Part shown: positions 10,740-22,335 of the stretch, in pieces
Layout of the letters: every line of letters begins with the position of its first letter
How positions within the stretch are numbered: the first letter of the stretch is position 1
DNA from: Sphagnum magellanicum
Lineage: Eukaryota; Streptophyta; Sphagnopsida; Sphagnales; Sphagnaceae
DNA: 64,000 nt
Direction: 5' to 3'
Assembly (NCBI GenBank): GCA_021904315.1
Contig: CM038908.1
Span: 24,820,501 to 24,884,500, forward strand
The notes under the pieces: model-generated
What the model was told of the DNA's origin: nothing
Database searches by the model: none
What the model saw: the letters and a program-made list of their open reading frames with translations, nothing else
Program-made: the position numbers and the translations under genes

Positions 10740-12940
10740 AACAAATTTTTCTAAAGGATTTGATGTTGTATATTGTAAAAGGATACCATCGTTTGTTTTC
10801 TATCAAAAATCCATGGTTGAAACAATGGGTTTTACATTAATGTGGGCATGTTCATTTTCCTTATTGATGATAATTTGTGAATGAATTGTTTTCAAATGTT
10901 GTAGACAAAACTAAAGAAAAATATGTCCAATCTTCTCTTGTATCTGTGTGTTACATGCACAACTTCTTTTGATCTTTGTATGTTATAGGTTGGATATGAT
11001 ACTTTTGCCATGGTTATTAATTTATCAATAGTTCATGGGAACTCACCCATGTGATTGTGAGGATATTTGAAATGCATAATACAACAAATGTAACCATGGA
11101 AAACTAAAAAAAAGTTTTGTTTGATTGATTTGGTTTGTTGAACAAAATAACTTTGCCTATGTGAAAAAGAAAGGGTTTAATTTGTTTACATTGACCATTG
11201 CATTAACATGTGTTGTTTCTTGTTCACCACTTCAATTGCCATGCTAATTTGTGAGGTTTTATTTTGGCCATGCTATGTCAAAGGCATGCCAATATGTTGA
11301 TGATGATGTCAAAGTTTGCCATGTGTTTGCCAAGGTGAGCTTGAAAGGTGTTCAAAATTCATTACAAAAAAATATAACATGGACTAAAAAATCTAGGAAA
11401 GGAACAGAAGAATGGAAAGACTCTTGTGTTATTGCAAGGTTGTTGGCTAGGAGGTTCAAAACTCCTATGAAGACATGATTTGCTTCGTGCATCATTTGGT
11501 TTCAAAAAACTTTTAAATATTAAGATGCAATCTCCATTTGTTATGGACACATCAAGCTTTTCATTTGTCCTTTGGAATGTTAGTGTGCCAAATTTGGGCT
11601 ATTGTTTGAGCCATTGTCAATACATTATTCCATGTTGTCAAACTATATGTTTTGAACCATTTAACTTCAAGGTTATTGGTTATTATTAAGTGCACTTTTC
11701 TTTGCTTTCACATTATGCATTACCATGAAAATTAACATGGTTAAGATTCAAGCTTTGAAAATCAATTGCTAATTCCTTGTGATTTTGAGTCAAAATTGCA
11801 AGAATTCAAACTTTGAATAATGGCACAAGTTATCCAAATATTGATGCCATTCTTGGCATTTTCTATGGTTTATAATGAGAGCAAGGCACACAACATGTTG
11901 GTAGTCATGTTGGATCCCTACTTCAAAAACAACCATTTAGGATTTTGTGGGTGATGCATCAACCATTGAAATTGTTGCTAAGGGTGCAAACATGATATAA
12001 GTAGCCACCACATAATGGAACTAATGTTTAATTTCCATTGTAATAAATGATTGTTTAAGTTGGTGTTGAAATTTTTGGATGAACTTTTATAACAATATTT
12101 TGGATGTATTGTGGGAACATTTGGAAAATTTTGAAATGAATCTAATGAATATGGAATACCCAAAACCATTTTAAACAATGTAATAGTATTTTTCATTGTA
12201 AAAAGGACTTTTTAAAAGACTTGAAATGATTTGAAAATGACTTTTTTATGGGAAAGTTGTTATGTACATATTTACATTATGATATAATGCAACATTTTTT
12301 TGGGTCATAAATTTTTTAAAATTTTAAAAGTCAATTCACAAATCATGATTTTAAACATATCCTACAAAATTATTAAAGACTTAGTCCTTGTCTTGGATTG
12401 ACTCATCATATCTTGGATTGACCCCTAAATATGAATAAAATTGTCTACCATCTTTTTTTACAGGTCTACTTACATTTGAACCCTATATTAAGAAAGCAAT
12501 ATGAGTAGTTCCACTTGAAAACAATGATAAATGTTCTTTAGGTAGATTGTGTCTACTACTGGAATCACGTCTATCCTAAAAAATGAATAATTGTTGTTTT
12601 GATGGCTTTCTATGCCTCGGCAACTAAAACTAAAAACCTCGTGGTTTTTTGTTCGTAACATGTGGTTTAGTTTTTTAATATGTTTTTTGTATTCATCAAG
12701 TATTTAGCATTGTCTCACAAATTGAGATCAAAAGAATTTTCAATGTGGTTAGTGTTATTACAAATATATGGTGCTTTAGGTTGGGGATTGAAAATTTGGA
12801 CAACATAATCCTAACTATCAAAAACTCACCCAACAATGTTCGTGTTGAATGTGCTTTGAACCCTAAAATCATGAATGGCTTCATGATATTTGAAGCTACA
12901 ATGATTATAAAAGACAACAAGCTCATAGAAAAGAATTTTT
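10740..12940 (+). pseudogene. Degraded plant-type hAT transposase
   Basis: Fragments in order along the plus strand fit a common plant hAT family: KNPWLKQWVL (about 10805), VDKTKEKY (about 10905), FGHAMSKACQY and KVCHVFAKVSLKGVQNSLQK with ITWTKKSRKG (11251-11400), RFKTPMKT (about 11453), MLVVMLDPYFK (about 11898-11930), FVGDASTIEIVAK (about 11943-11980), and a C-terminal dimerisation block with IEIKRIFNVV and LGIENLDNIILTIKNSP (about 12725-12835). Many stops and frameshifts separate them. I could not find terminal inverted repeats, so the element ends are undefined. It belongs to a different hAT lineage from the GC-rich element at 5.7-8.3 kb. Confidence 0.75.
11979..12448 (+). repeat. Right arm of the 475-bp inverted repeat
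   Basis: This lies within the hAT fossil, between its DPYFK/FVGDAS region and its C-terminal block. It is the partner of 9397-9876 in opposite orientation. Confidence 0.8.
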
Positions 12941-12994
12941 TTTTGAAAAAGACTCTAACTTATTTTGAAGCTTTGTTGGTCTTTTTGTTTTGAC

Positions 12995-14199
12995 CTTTAT
13001 GTTGTTTTCAATATTGATTGATTTTGCCTTTTTTTTAAAAAAAATCTTGTGCTGATTGTTGTTTATGGGCGGTTTTTTTTGGGGGAGGTTTTTTTTGTTT
13101 ATTTTATGAAACACATGATATAAAGGATTGTTTTATTAAAATTGGTAATATTTTAAGTACATTTTCATAATGCAATTCTTGGCAACTTATTTACATTGAA
13201 GTGAAATATAAGTTTTATTTATTTTTCATTAAGTTGCATCCTATATGCTTTTGCACATCATTTGGAAAAAAATGGAGGGAACCCTCTTGGGTGTTTTTAG
13301 GTCATATGTTGTCCACTTGCTTTTTATTTTTGAGGTCATATGTTTTTTTTATTGAGTTGATTCTAGGTCCGCAATTTCCAATTTGAAGGTCTAAAATGTT
13401 TAATTTAAGTATGTCAAGTTTGCCATGTCTAATTGTTGTGATTTTGTCAATGTTTGTCAATTTCAATCATGTGTCAACTCAATCTTAAGTCTTGAATGTC
13501 AAGTCCTTTTTTTCAAGTTGTGTTATGCCCAAAATCATTCTTTTGAATAAACATGTGTTGCAAAGTTTACTATGAATCCAACAATTCATTTACATCTCTA
13601 AAGGTGATGCAAGTTAAACTTCAAGATTCAAAATTATATTTTCTCATACCTTTTGTTGGTTGAAAATTACAAACATGTTTTAACTGATTATAAATTTGAA
13701 CAAAATGTGACATAATAAACATGTGATTTGTTTCAAAATATGTTCTTCACATTGGTTTTTTTAAAGACAGATTATGTATTTAAAAAATAAAAATAAAAAA
13801 CATAAAATTGAATAACATCAACATTTTAAAATTATAACCTTAAATACAATTTGCAACTACAACTATATCCTCTTGAAGGAAAAAAAAACATAAAATCCTA
13901 TACCCTATAACCACCATGTTTGGGCAAACCATGTTTGGGCAAAGCAATATTATCCAAATTTTCCAATTTTAGCATTTAAGAAAAGAAAAGAAAAACGCCT
14001 TATCCAAAGGTTTTACCACATTTTTAAATATATATTAAATCCAAGACCAGAGGTTCCTTTTTAAAAAACATAGATACTTACACAACATTATTATCTACTT
14101 ATATATAAGACCCACTTCTTACAAAATGGGTTACCAAGGTGAACAAAATATTAACTCAGTTCAAATTCATCCACAACTGAATTATTAGTGGATGGTGCA
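12995..14199. other. AT-rich intergenic DNA
   Basis: Short frames only. A CCATGTTTGGGCAAA block is tandemly repeated near 13914-13940. Nothing else is supported. Confidence 0.5.
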
Positions 14200-14204
14200 T
14201 TAGT

Positions 14205-15028
14205 ACGTGACGCATTCCCAAGTCACGGGGTGAAACTCACTTGAGGGTTTCACAAAGTCAAGTTGCAGAAAGTTGAGACTTGGAGGCACGCTCCCGGCTT
14301 CCAACTCTAAAAAGGGGTAGAAGGTCGAGTTGGGAGCCCAAGGATTAGACTAGGAAGAGGGACTAACTTATCTCGTGTGATTCTGCATCCAAAAACCAAC
14401 CACAAGAGGTTAATTTAGCATTTGGGACACCCTTTGGTGTTGGGACTTACCACGGGCACTTGGACACACAAGACTCACCACGGCCCGGACTCGGGGGAAG
14501 CCACCACCTTCCCCCTTATAGTATTCTCTGCGGCTGGTCGCGGAGGCTACATCCGAATGGCACATTTTGTTGGGACTCTCGAAATGGAGTCCCGAAAGTG
14601 TCTCGGCTGGACTCCCGGAACTTTGGACGGCCATAGTTCCTCGCCCCAAACTCGGATTGAGACGAGTCCTGAATCAAAGTTGTAGCTCTCATCGAGAGCT
14701 TTCCAACGTCATGTTGCACTCTCAAATCGGACGTCGAAAACAGTTCGATTCCCGACTTTTTGTGGTCGGGAGTCAAACTGCCAGTTTGACTCCCGGCCCT
14801 TCTTTTGCCCATAACTTGGGCTGCAGATGTCCGAATGGCGAATGCGAGGCCATTTTCGATATTTACGTTTCAAGACCTTTCCAATGACACCAAGAACGCC
14901 TCAATACGAGGTGTTTTGGACCTTGTTGTCGAGCTCAAAACATTCGGGAGTCCTGGTGGACTCCAAACCTCCAACTTTTCCAAGTGTTGGGCTTCACCCC
15001 CACACTTGGCCAAAGTGGGGTTGCGACA
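14205..15028 (-). mobile_element. Probable solo LTR (family 1), about 820 bp
   Basis: On the minus strand it begins TGTCGCAACCCCACTTTGG at 15028 and ends near GGAATGCGTCA. TTAGT flanks it on both sides (14200-14204 and 15029-15033), as expected for a 5-bp target duplication, although three extra bases lie between the CA end and the left duplication. It is GC-richer than its surroundings and has no internal region. A second copy (50521-50774) and a decayed, split copy (26950-27218 plus 36941-37300) show it is a dispersed family. Short frames inside it are not genes. Confidence 0.65.
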
Positions 15029-15278
15029 TTAGTGGGTGTTGAAAAATGGGATTCCATCCAGTGGTGCACTAATGGATGTTTGTTCACTTGGGCCATGAAT
15101 TTGCACTTCATATTTATGTTAAGATTAATTTATTTTAAATGTTGGGAAATCCCTCTTCAAGGATGTTAATCACGAAAAAGAGTCAAACCAAAATTTTCAG
15201 TCCTCCAATGTCTAGGAGCAACATAGGCCACAAGCCTTGAAGTTAATGGCCAAATACAGGTTTGTTGGCCTTGCCTAC

Positions 15279-15585
15279 CAAGGCAAAAAAAATTGTGTTT
15301 ATGTTTAGATTCATTATAGAGTATAATAATTTAAAGGATTTTGACCCTTAGGTAAATAATAGGTCTATTTTCATATGAAGATTTTTGAAAGATGATATTT
15401 TGGCTTGTGTTGAAACTTGAGATTAGCTATAAAGCTATAATATCTCGAAGGATTTTGGTTTCTTTTAAAGGATTTTTAGAAGATTATATTTTTGCATGGT
15501 GAAATATTTGAGTTTCCATAATTGTTCTTTTGCTTTAATATATCATTTAATGTAAATGGCAAGGCCACAGTGTGACACACCCCTT
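15279..15585. repeat. Dispersed repeat, copy 2 (unclassified)
   Basis: Aligns with 2781-3105 from AAGGCAA through TGTGACACACCCCTT. Both copies stop at the same terminal block, so that edge is probably a real element end. Confidence 0.75.
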
Positions 15586-16530
15586 ATTAGATGTGTTGGG
15601 GAGTTTTTTCACATCTAAAAAAAAGTAAGTGCAAAATTGTCAACATGGCCTAAAAATAAACCTCACATCCCATTTCATTTTTTTTGTTCAAAAGTTAACA
15701 TTGGCTTCCACATCAAATTTTTTTCCAATGGGAATACATCTATCAATCTATATATATGGTAATACCCAAGGAACATGGCATTCTCAAAATAAACACCCAG
15801 CCAAATGAAGCCAATGGACCTTTATTTCAAGAACACTCTTCTTTTAGGGCATTATTTGATGTAAAGCATGGGCAAAAAATTATTTTATTATATCACTTTT
15901 CAAAACACTCAACTTTTTATCAAATTTTGGCTCTCTCATTGGTCAATGTGGAGATGACAATTGTTTACAAAATGAAAATTTTCACATGGATGTAATTTTC
16001 CATGTTTGGGTGGATGTAACCTTAAGAACATTAGGTTTTCAAGTAGTTGAACGTTGCAAGTTTTGATAACCATTGTAGAAGCTAAAAGGATTTTCCTTTT
16101 CAACCAAGCTCTCTACTATTGGAATTATAGCTCTAGCTAGAATGGCGATTGTAAATAACCATGCTAACGACCTTCATAGCTTGCAAGATCTCAATGACAA
16201 GATTGTGGATTTGGTAAGATCTTTTTTTCTGTGTTCTTTTATTTATGTTTTTTTGTTGCATTGAAATAGTGAATGATTTGGAGACTTTGCTTCAAGCTTT
16301 ACATCCTTGTTTGTAACTTATTTACTGCTATTAGAATTTTTCACGTTCACATCCTGTTTTGCCACTTTAAAATGTTCATGTCTTCACAAAAATCCTAATG
16401 CAAAGAAAAGAAACACATGGAGGGAGCCATATAGACAAAAATAAAGATAGAGATAGAGAATCCACCAAATCCACTATTGTTTTGCAGTACTATAATTTTA
16501 TTTAGAAAAGCAATTTTGCAAGAATTGCAA
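15586..16530. other. AT-rich intergenic DNA, with one isolated exon-like segment
   Basis: No gene is established. At 16142-16213 an ATG in good context opens 24 codons (MAIVNNHANDLHSLQDLN...) followed directly by GTAAGATCTTTTTTT, a strong plant 5' splice site. I found no continuing exon, so I do not call a gene. Confidence 0.4.
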
Positions 16531-16589
16531 CCATCAAGATGATGATGCAAAAAAACAATTTGTCTAAAAAAGAATTACCTCTTGTATTT

Positions 16590-16668
16590 CCTTTAGTGCA
16601 CCAACATCTTCTTGTTGTTTTTGTCGTCGTCGTCGTCGTCGTCATTGTTGATGTTGTTGCACTAAAGG
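16590..16668. repeat. Hairpin with (GTC)n loop
   Basis: CCTTTAGTGCACCAACATC at 16590-16608 is inverted at 16650-16668 with one mismatch. The loop holds a run of about seven GTC triplets. It may be a small foldback element or simply an inverted repeat. Confidence 0.65.
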
Positions 16669-16739
16669 TCCATGTCATTCCCATCCCAATGCACTCCACC
16701 CACAATCTCTTTCAAAAGCAATTATACCCTGGATAGAAG

Positions 16740-17360
16740 ATTTGCAAAAACAAGTGGATGATGATGATCATCATGTGATGATCTGTGCTTAAAGTTGTTG
16801 TTGTTGTTGTTAAAGCTTAAAACCATGCATGTTTTAATGGGTACACTTGTATCACCTTGTAGCATATCACCCAACAACAATAGACATACGCTCTTGCCCA
16901 TAGATCATCATCATCACATCTCAAGAAGCTTTTCCCCATCTATGCCCCCAAAAAAAAAAATTCGCATCCAACTAGTCCTTTCCTTAAAGAAGAGAAACAA
17001 AGACCTAGACAAAAAACAAGATCTTGGTCTTGTGGTAAGCCCACAAACACATAAAGAGAGATAGACATAAATAAAGAGGGTAAGAATTTTACCAAGAGCA
17101 AGAAATTGACATGCTCCAAGCGCAACTAGCGAAGGGAATGGAGATGGTTGCATTTGGCACCCACATCCTTCAAGTAAAATTTGATGCAGTAATGAACTCT
17201 GAAAGCATCAACATCACCTTCTCCTTCTCCTACCACATAAGCTTCCTCACGTTTCTTCACCACAACACCTTAGTTGTGATGAGCATGACTAGCAAATGCT
17301 CCTTATATTGTTGTTGTTGTTGTTTTTGTTGTCGTTGTCGTTGTTTCTTCTTGTTCTCCT
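16740..17360. repeat. Cluster of trinucleotide microsatellites
   Basis: GAT/ATC runs near 16758-16785, GTT runs near 16793-16810, and GTTGTT/GTCGTT runs near 17306-17345. The short frames across them are composition artefacts. Confidence 0.6.
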
Positions 17361-17399
17361 TAGACTTCTTCCAACGTTGAACATGTCAAAACAAGAGTT

Positions 17400-19700
17400 C
17401 CACAGAGAAGCAACAACAATAGCAGTGGTATGGATCTAATCTTGCTTAAACAATAAATGTGCCTAAATGGTAAACCCATTGCAGTAAGAAGAAGAAAAAG
17501 AAGAAGAGATCTGGAGCACACTACATCCTACTATTATGTGTTTTGCAACAAATGATGTGCAACAACAAAAGCTAGATTGCAACAAAACCCAAAACCCTAT
17601 TTAGACCTTGAAACTTTCCTTAATTTTAGGGAATAAATTCTCTAAAACCATATGCACCCATGATCATGGAGAACCACCCAAGTAGAAATTCTCTTATGTG
17701 ATCATCATTGTGCAAAACCCATCAACACAAAATGTTTTTGTTTGTACGAAGAAATAAATGCCCAAAGATTTATTTTTTGCAGTTTGTTTTGCCTCTTTAT
17801 GCTTGTAGCTTACCTACTATTATTTGTTTTTGGGTGTTCTCTCCTCATGAATTTTTCTTTTATTTTGGGAATAGGAAATGTTTTTGTTTCTAGAGATTTT
17901 TTTTTATTGCAAAGGTGAAGCCACATAATGACTACTAGAACAACTACTACTATTTGTGTGGGCCTTCTGAAAGTAGCTTTCTATGTAAAGTGAAGAAGAG
18001 TAGCAAAGGAGAAACATTGTTGTAATAATCTAGAAGCACAAAATCAAATTGCAAAAAACCAAGAATAAAAACTATAACAACAAATTGGAAATGGAGAAAG
18101 GAGAAGAAGAGACACTAAATGAATCAAACATAACATCAGACAAAAATTAGTGTCGTTGAAAGTGGAGAAAGCTTATCACCTAACACCAAAGAAAGAGAGA
18201 GAAAGGATTTACAAGATTTAGGTTGGAAAATTGCAAATTGAAACAATTGAAAAATGAACATAGTGGATTATCATGCTTTTGATGCTTTCAAAGTTCTTAG
18301 CTCTAGCTTTGCGAGAAAATCAGATCCAATAGTTGATGATGATGATCATCATCATCTTGCCATGAACCTCATCAACACTACTAATGCTCTAGATGTCAAA
18401 GGTGTGTTTATTCTATTTTGCAAGAAAGAGATTTGATTGATGATGATAATGATGTTGCCATGAATTCAGCACTACTGACTAATGGGATCTAGATGTGAAA
18501 TTATTTCTTTTCATTGCTTTATGAAAACTTAGAAATTGCACTTGTTATTGATGATGATGATTTGATCTTGCTATCTATCATGTAAATTGGGACCTACATG
18601 CTTGGTATGTATGTTTAAAAGAATAGGAAATCCACAACTTCTAAGGAAGACTGAAGTTTATCAAGCATAACAATAACAGAAGCAATAAATGCAAGGTGCA
18701 TATCCTTTTCAAGAGTTTTAAATCAAGAACGAAACCAAATGAGCTACCAGGAATTACAATTGCAACTGAATGGAGTTGCTACAAAAAGAAGAAATGCAAC
18801 TAAATGGAATTGCTACAGAGGGGAAAAATGCATCTAAATGGAGCTCTTGCAAAGAGAAGAAAGACAACTAAATGGCTGAATGGAAAAAAAATTCTTAATT
18901 AAAGGAGTTCAAATGCACTTGGTGATGGAATTGTGAGCAATCACAACATCAACAAGTTTAATAGCTCGCTGTTTATCAACGATCAAAAGTTCACAAATTG
19001 GTAAACTTTGCAAATATCTTCATCATATGTATTCCTTTTATTATTATCAATCAAAAGCCCACACCTCTGAGTTTGCTAAATGGGTGGTTTTTTAAAATGC
19101 CTTTCAAGTGCTAGTGATCATGATCAAGTCTTCTTCTTCCTTGTTTGTTGCTAGAAAATGCAATAAAATTTTTGAGATGGCACATGTCTTTGTATAATAA
19201 ATAGTTTTGTGTTAAATTTTACAACAAATTCTTATTTTACTTATCTACATCGACCATTGGGAAGTTATTGATGAAGTCAACGAGTGGGTAGTCGTCGTGG
19301 CAAGTCAGAAGCTAATGATGTCCAATCTTGTGTAGACTCATGAAGATGGTGATCATCTAAAAATTTAGGTGAACAATTTTTTTTTTAAAATTTATTTTCT
19401 TTCTCACACATGATAACTTACATGATAACATTCAATTGTTGTGTTTACCTTTGAATGATTTTTGTTGATGTGGGAGATTTTCTCTACAAATTTTCATAAT
19501 TCATCAAGATGGCGAAGTTTTTTTTTTAGTTAAATTTCATTTTTAATTAGTTGAAACTTTCCAAACCATTCTTTTAACAAATCCATTGTGGGAAATTTGT
19601 AACCCAAGTTTTGTTGAAAAGACTTAAATTAACTTATTGAGTAAATCTTTTCCATTTGCAAATGAAGCTCTTTAGTTGCTGATGTAAGATGTAATTTAAA
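17400..19700. other. AT-rich intergenic DNA with a duplicated GATGATGAT block
   Basis: A block near 18330-18530 containing GATGATGAT, TTGCCATGAA and CTAGATGT occurs twice in tandem at about 100 bp spacing. Nothing else is recognised. Confidence 0.45.
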
Positions 19701-19719
19701 ATCCTAGACATTCCATGTA

Positions 19720-20340
19720 GAGATTTCAAATTTCAGTTTTCAATATTCAAACATTTCAATTTTCAATTTTCTATGTTCAAACATTTCAATATTCAATTTT
19801 CAGTGTTCAAACATTTCAGTTTTTTGTTTTCAATATTCAAACATTTTAGTTTTTAGTTTTTAGTTTTAAGACATTTTAGTTTTCAGTTTTCATACATTTC
19901 AATTTTCAAATGTTTTAATTTTGAGTATTTAGAAATTTCAGTTTCCAATTTTCAGTATTTAGACATTTTAATTTCCAGTTTTTAGTATTTAGACATTTCA
20001 ATTTCAATTTTCAATATTCAAACATTTCAGTTTTTTTAATTTCAAATTCCTTCCAAACATTTCACCAAAAGATTTCAAATTTCAGTTTTCAATTTTCAAT
20101 TTTCAATTTTCAACTTTTAGTATTCACACATCCAAATTCAAACATTTTAGTTTTCAAATTTTCAAATTCTAAACACTTCACATAGAGATTTCAATTTTCA
20201 ATTTTCAACTTTAAGTATTCACACATCCCAATTCAAACATTTCACATACAAATTTTAAATTTTAATTTTCAACTTCCAATTTTCACACATCGAAATTCAA
20301 ACATTTCAGTTTTCAAAATTTTAGATTCCAAACATTCCAT
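19720..20340. repeat. Degenerate tandem tract based on TTCAATTTTCAGTATTCAAACA
   Basis: About 600 bp is built from variants of a roughly 20-28 bp unit (CATTTCAATTTTCAATATTCAAA), with irregular spacing and some larger sub-blocks (CACATCCAAATTCAAACATTT). No coding potential. Confidence 0.75.
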
Positions 20341-21070
20341 ATAATGAAGTAGCTTGGCAAGTTTGACACATGCCTCTCAAACAATTAATTAATTTTAAAT
20401 ATTCAATTTCAAAAAATAAAATACTCCTAAAGATTCTTTATTTTCCTTCCTTATGAGTTGGTCTTTGGAATAAAATATTGATCATGGTCATATAACATTT
20501 ATATCACGTTGCAGAAAGACATTACACGACGAGCTACTTGTGAAAGTGAGTCCACTTTAAACCCAATTTGTCAAATTGCCACAAACTAAAAGTTAGTGAT
20601 AAGCTCCCTATAATTTATTCCTTCCTGTGAAAACTGCTATACACCTTCCCTATTCATTAGATGGACTGCCTCACAAGTTCAATTATTTTTTTTGCATGGA
20701 GCCTATTTGATTGGCCCAACACTCAAAAAAGATTGAAGGTATGGGAGATCACCAATAAAGAAGGTTCAATTTTGGCCGATGTATATACGTTAAAGGAGGA
20801 CAACAGTTGCCAAAGCATATGGGATAAAATTGAAGTGCTGGTGGGAACTTTTTGGGGAACATGTCAGGCACTTGGAAAGCCTTTGCTGTGAGTAGTGACT
20901 CTCCCCCAAAAAACCAAAAACGAAAAAAAAAAAAAAACTTGCATGGAAAGTACATCTTCTTCAGTGGTGCATTTTCATAATCTCTCCTGAACACATTTGA
21001 GGACTGATCTGTTCCTGACTTTCAATCCCAATTTCTACACTAACAACATCCATGACACTCTTGCTAGAAA
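20341..21070. other. Downstream flank and probable 3' UTR of the three-exon gene candidate
   Basis: This lies 3' of the minus-strand coding exons ending at 21071. The part nearest the gene is less AT-rich. An AATAAA-like signal on the minus strand is possible near 20615. No other feature. Confidence 0.3.
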
Positions 21071-22335
21071 TTAGAATGGGATGTAGATCAACTTACTACT
21101 CAAGGGAACAGAGGCATCAGATATGTCAGTATCAATATCAAGAGGTTGTGGATTCAGCAAGTCCATGGTGGTGTAAGTGCAACCAAGCCTAGAGGAGAGA
21201 TCAACACATCTGATGTCCGGCACAATCAGATTGTTATTGTTTGCGATACCAGTGTTGTCGTTTAGGCCCAGTGGTGAAGGATGATGTGTCCCCCAGAAGC
21301 TCTGCGCTCTGCTTTTTGCGGCAACTTTGCTGTTATTCTCTCCTTCCATATCCTTCCATCCTGCACAACCCCATTTTGATTTGAGACTTTTCACTTGAGT
21401 GTTAGCACCTCTACACATGACTTGACTGAGAGAATGTGTCTTATCTCCTTTGAGGTCCTGCATGGATTAGTGGAGCTTTAAGAAAACTGGAAGGAAGGAA
21501 GGAAGGAAGGAAGGAAGGAAGCAAGGGAGGGTTACTAACATGCATGATGCAAGGCTCAGGTCGTGGGCACCATGTAGGCTTGTCAGCTTCCAATGGTTCT
21601 GAAGGATGTTCCACTGGAACAAATTTATCCATAGGCTCCACACCATGTGGACTTGTGTTTGCATGAACTCTCCCGTTCAAACCCTTTGTTCTCGAAGCCC
21701 TCACTTCCTAGACTCAACCAAATCATCATCAATGTCATTGCAGGCTCCATTCTTCCCCATACATGTGATGCACAAAATCCTAGATTATGTCAGCAGCAAA
21801 ACCTCAACTGAAATGCTTTTTTTGGGACACAAGGTTCATGGCTGGGGCTATGTGTCGGAATTCTCCATTGCCCAAGACATGTTGTACTTGAGCAGGATGT
21901 TTTTGGGTACTGAACAGGGAGGGAGAATTCCTATCATTTCCTTTATCAACACCACCAAAATCACACCCAAACTCAAACTGCAGTGGGTAGACATGCATGA
22001 CTCCCTTCCTTTTCCATTCAAAGAAAGATGTCCAACTACAATGATCTGTTGTGATCAAGAGTTTTACAAGGCTTTAAGGGTGAACATGAAAGCTTTAGAA
22101 GGAAGCAGGAGAAAAAGAAACAAACAGATGGTTCTCTAGTCTTGCCATGGCAAGTTTCCAACACACAAAGCACAGAATAGGTAGATAGATACCCATCAAA
22201 GCCAACAAAGATGTTTACAGAAAGGAGGAGGGGAGTGGTGGAAAAATGTACCAGAAACTGCTGTGAATGACATGATGATCTGTTTCTTGGAGATTTCTCA
22301 AACACACCCAGCATTACTCTCTCTGACACCCACAT
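21071..22335 (-). CDS. Candidate three-exon plant gene, about 212 residues, function unknown
   Basis: Proposed coding exons on the minus strand: 22335-22252 (ATG, 28 codons), 21707-21540 (56 codons) and 21457-21071 (128 codons plus stop). All junctions are phase 0 with GT...AG ends: donors CTG|GTACAT and CAT|GTTAGT, acceptors TCTAG|GAA and GCAG|GAC. The middle exon is the most protein-like (NGRVHANTSPHGVEPMDKF, PSEPLEADKPTWCPRPEPC), rich in Pro/Glu and unlike repeat DNA. The last exon contains KSKWGCAGWKDMEGE and PLDIDTDISDASVP. No membrane segment or catalytic motif is visible. The proline-rich PSEPLEADK...CPRPEP stretch feels like a conserved plant family of unknown function, but I cannot name it. 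The first exon is the least certain part. The small second intron carries a (GGAA)n microsatellite. Confidence 0.5.
21490..21521 (+). repeat. (GGAA)n microsatellite
   Basis: About eight GGAA units lie inside the proposed 82-bp second intron (21458-21539). On the gene's strand they form a pyrimidine-rich tract upstream of the acceptor. Confidence 0.85.

Noticed and set aside
14410-15042. Overlapping 70-106 codon frames
   Set aside because: They lie in the solo LTR, and equivalent frames recur in its other copy at 50.5-50.8 kb, so they follow the repeat and not a gene.
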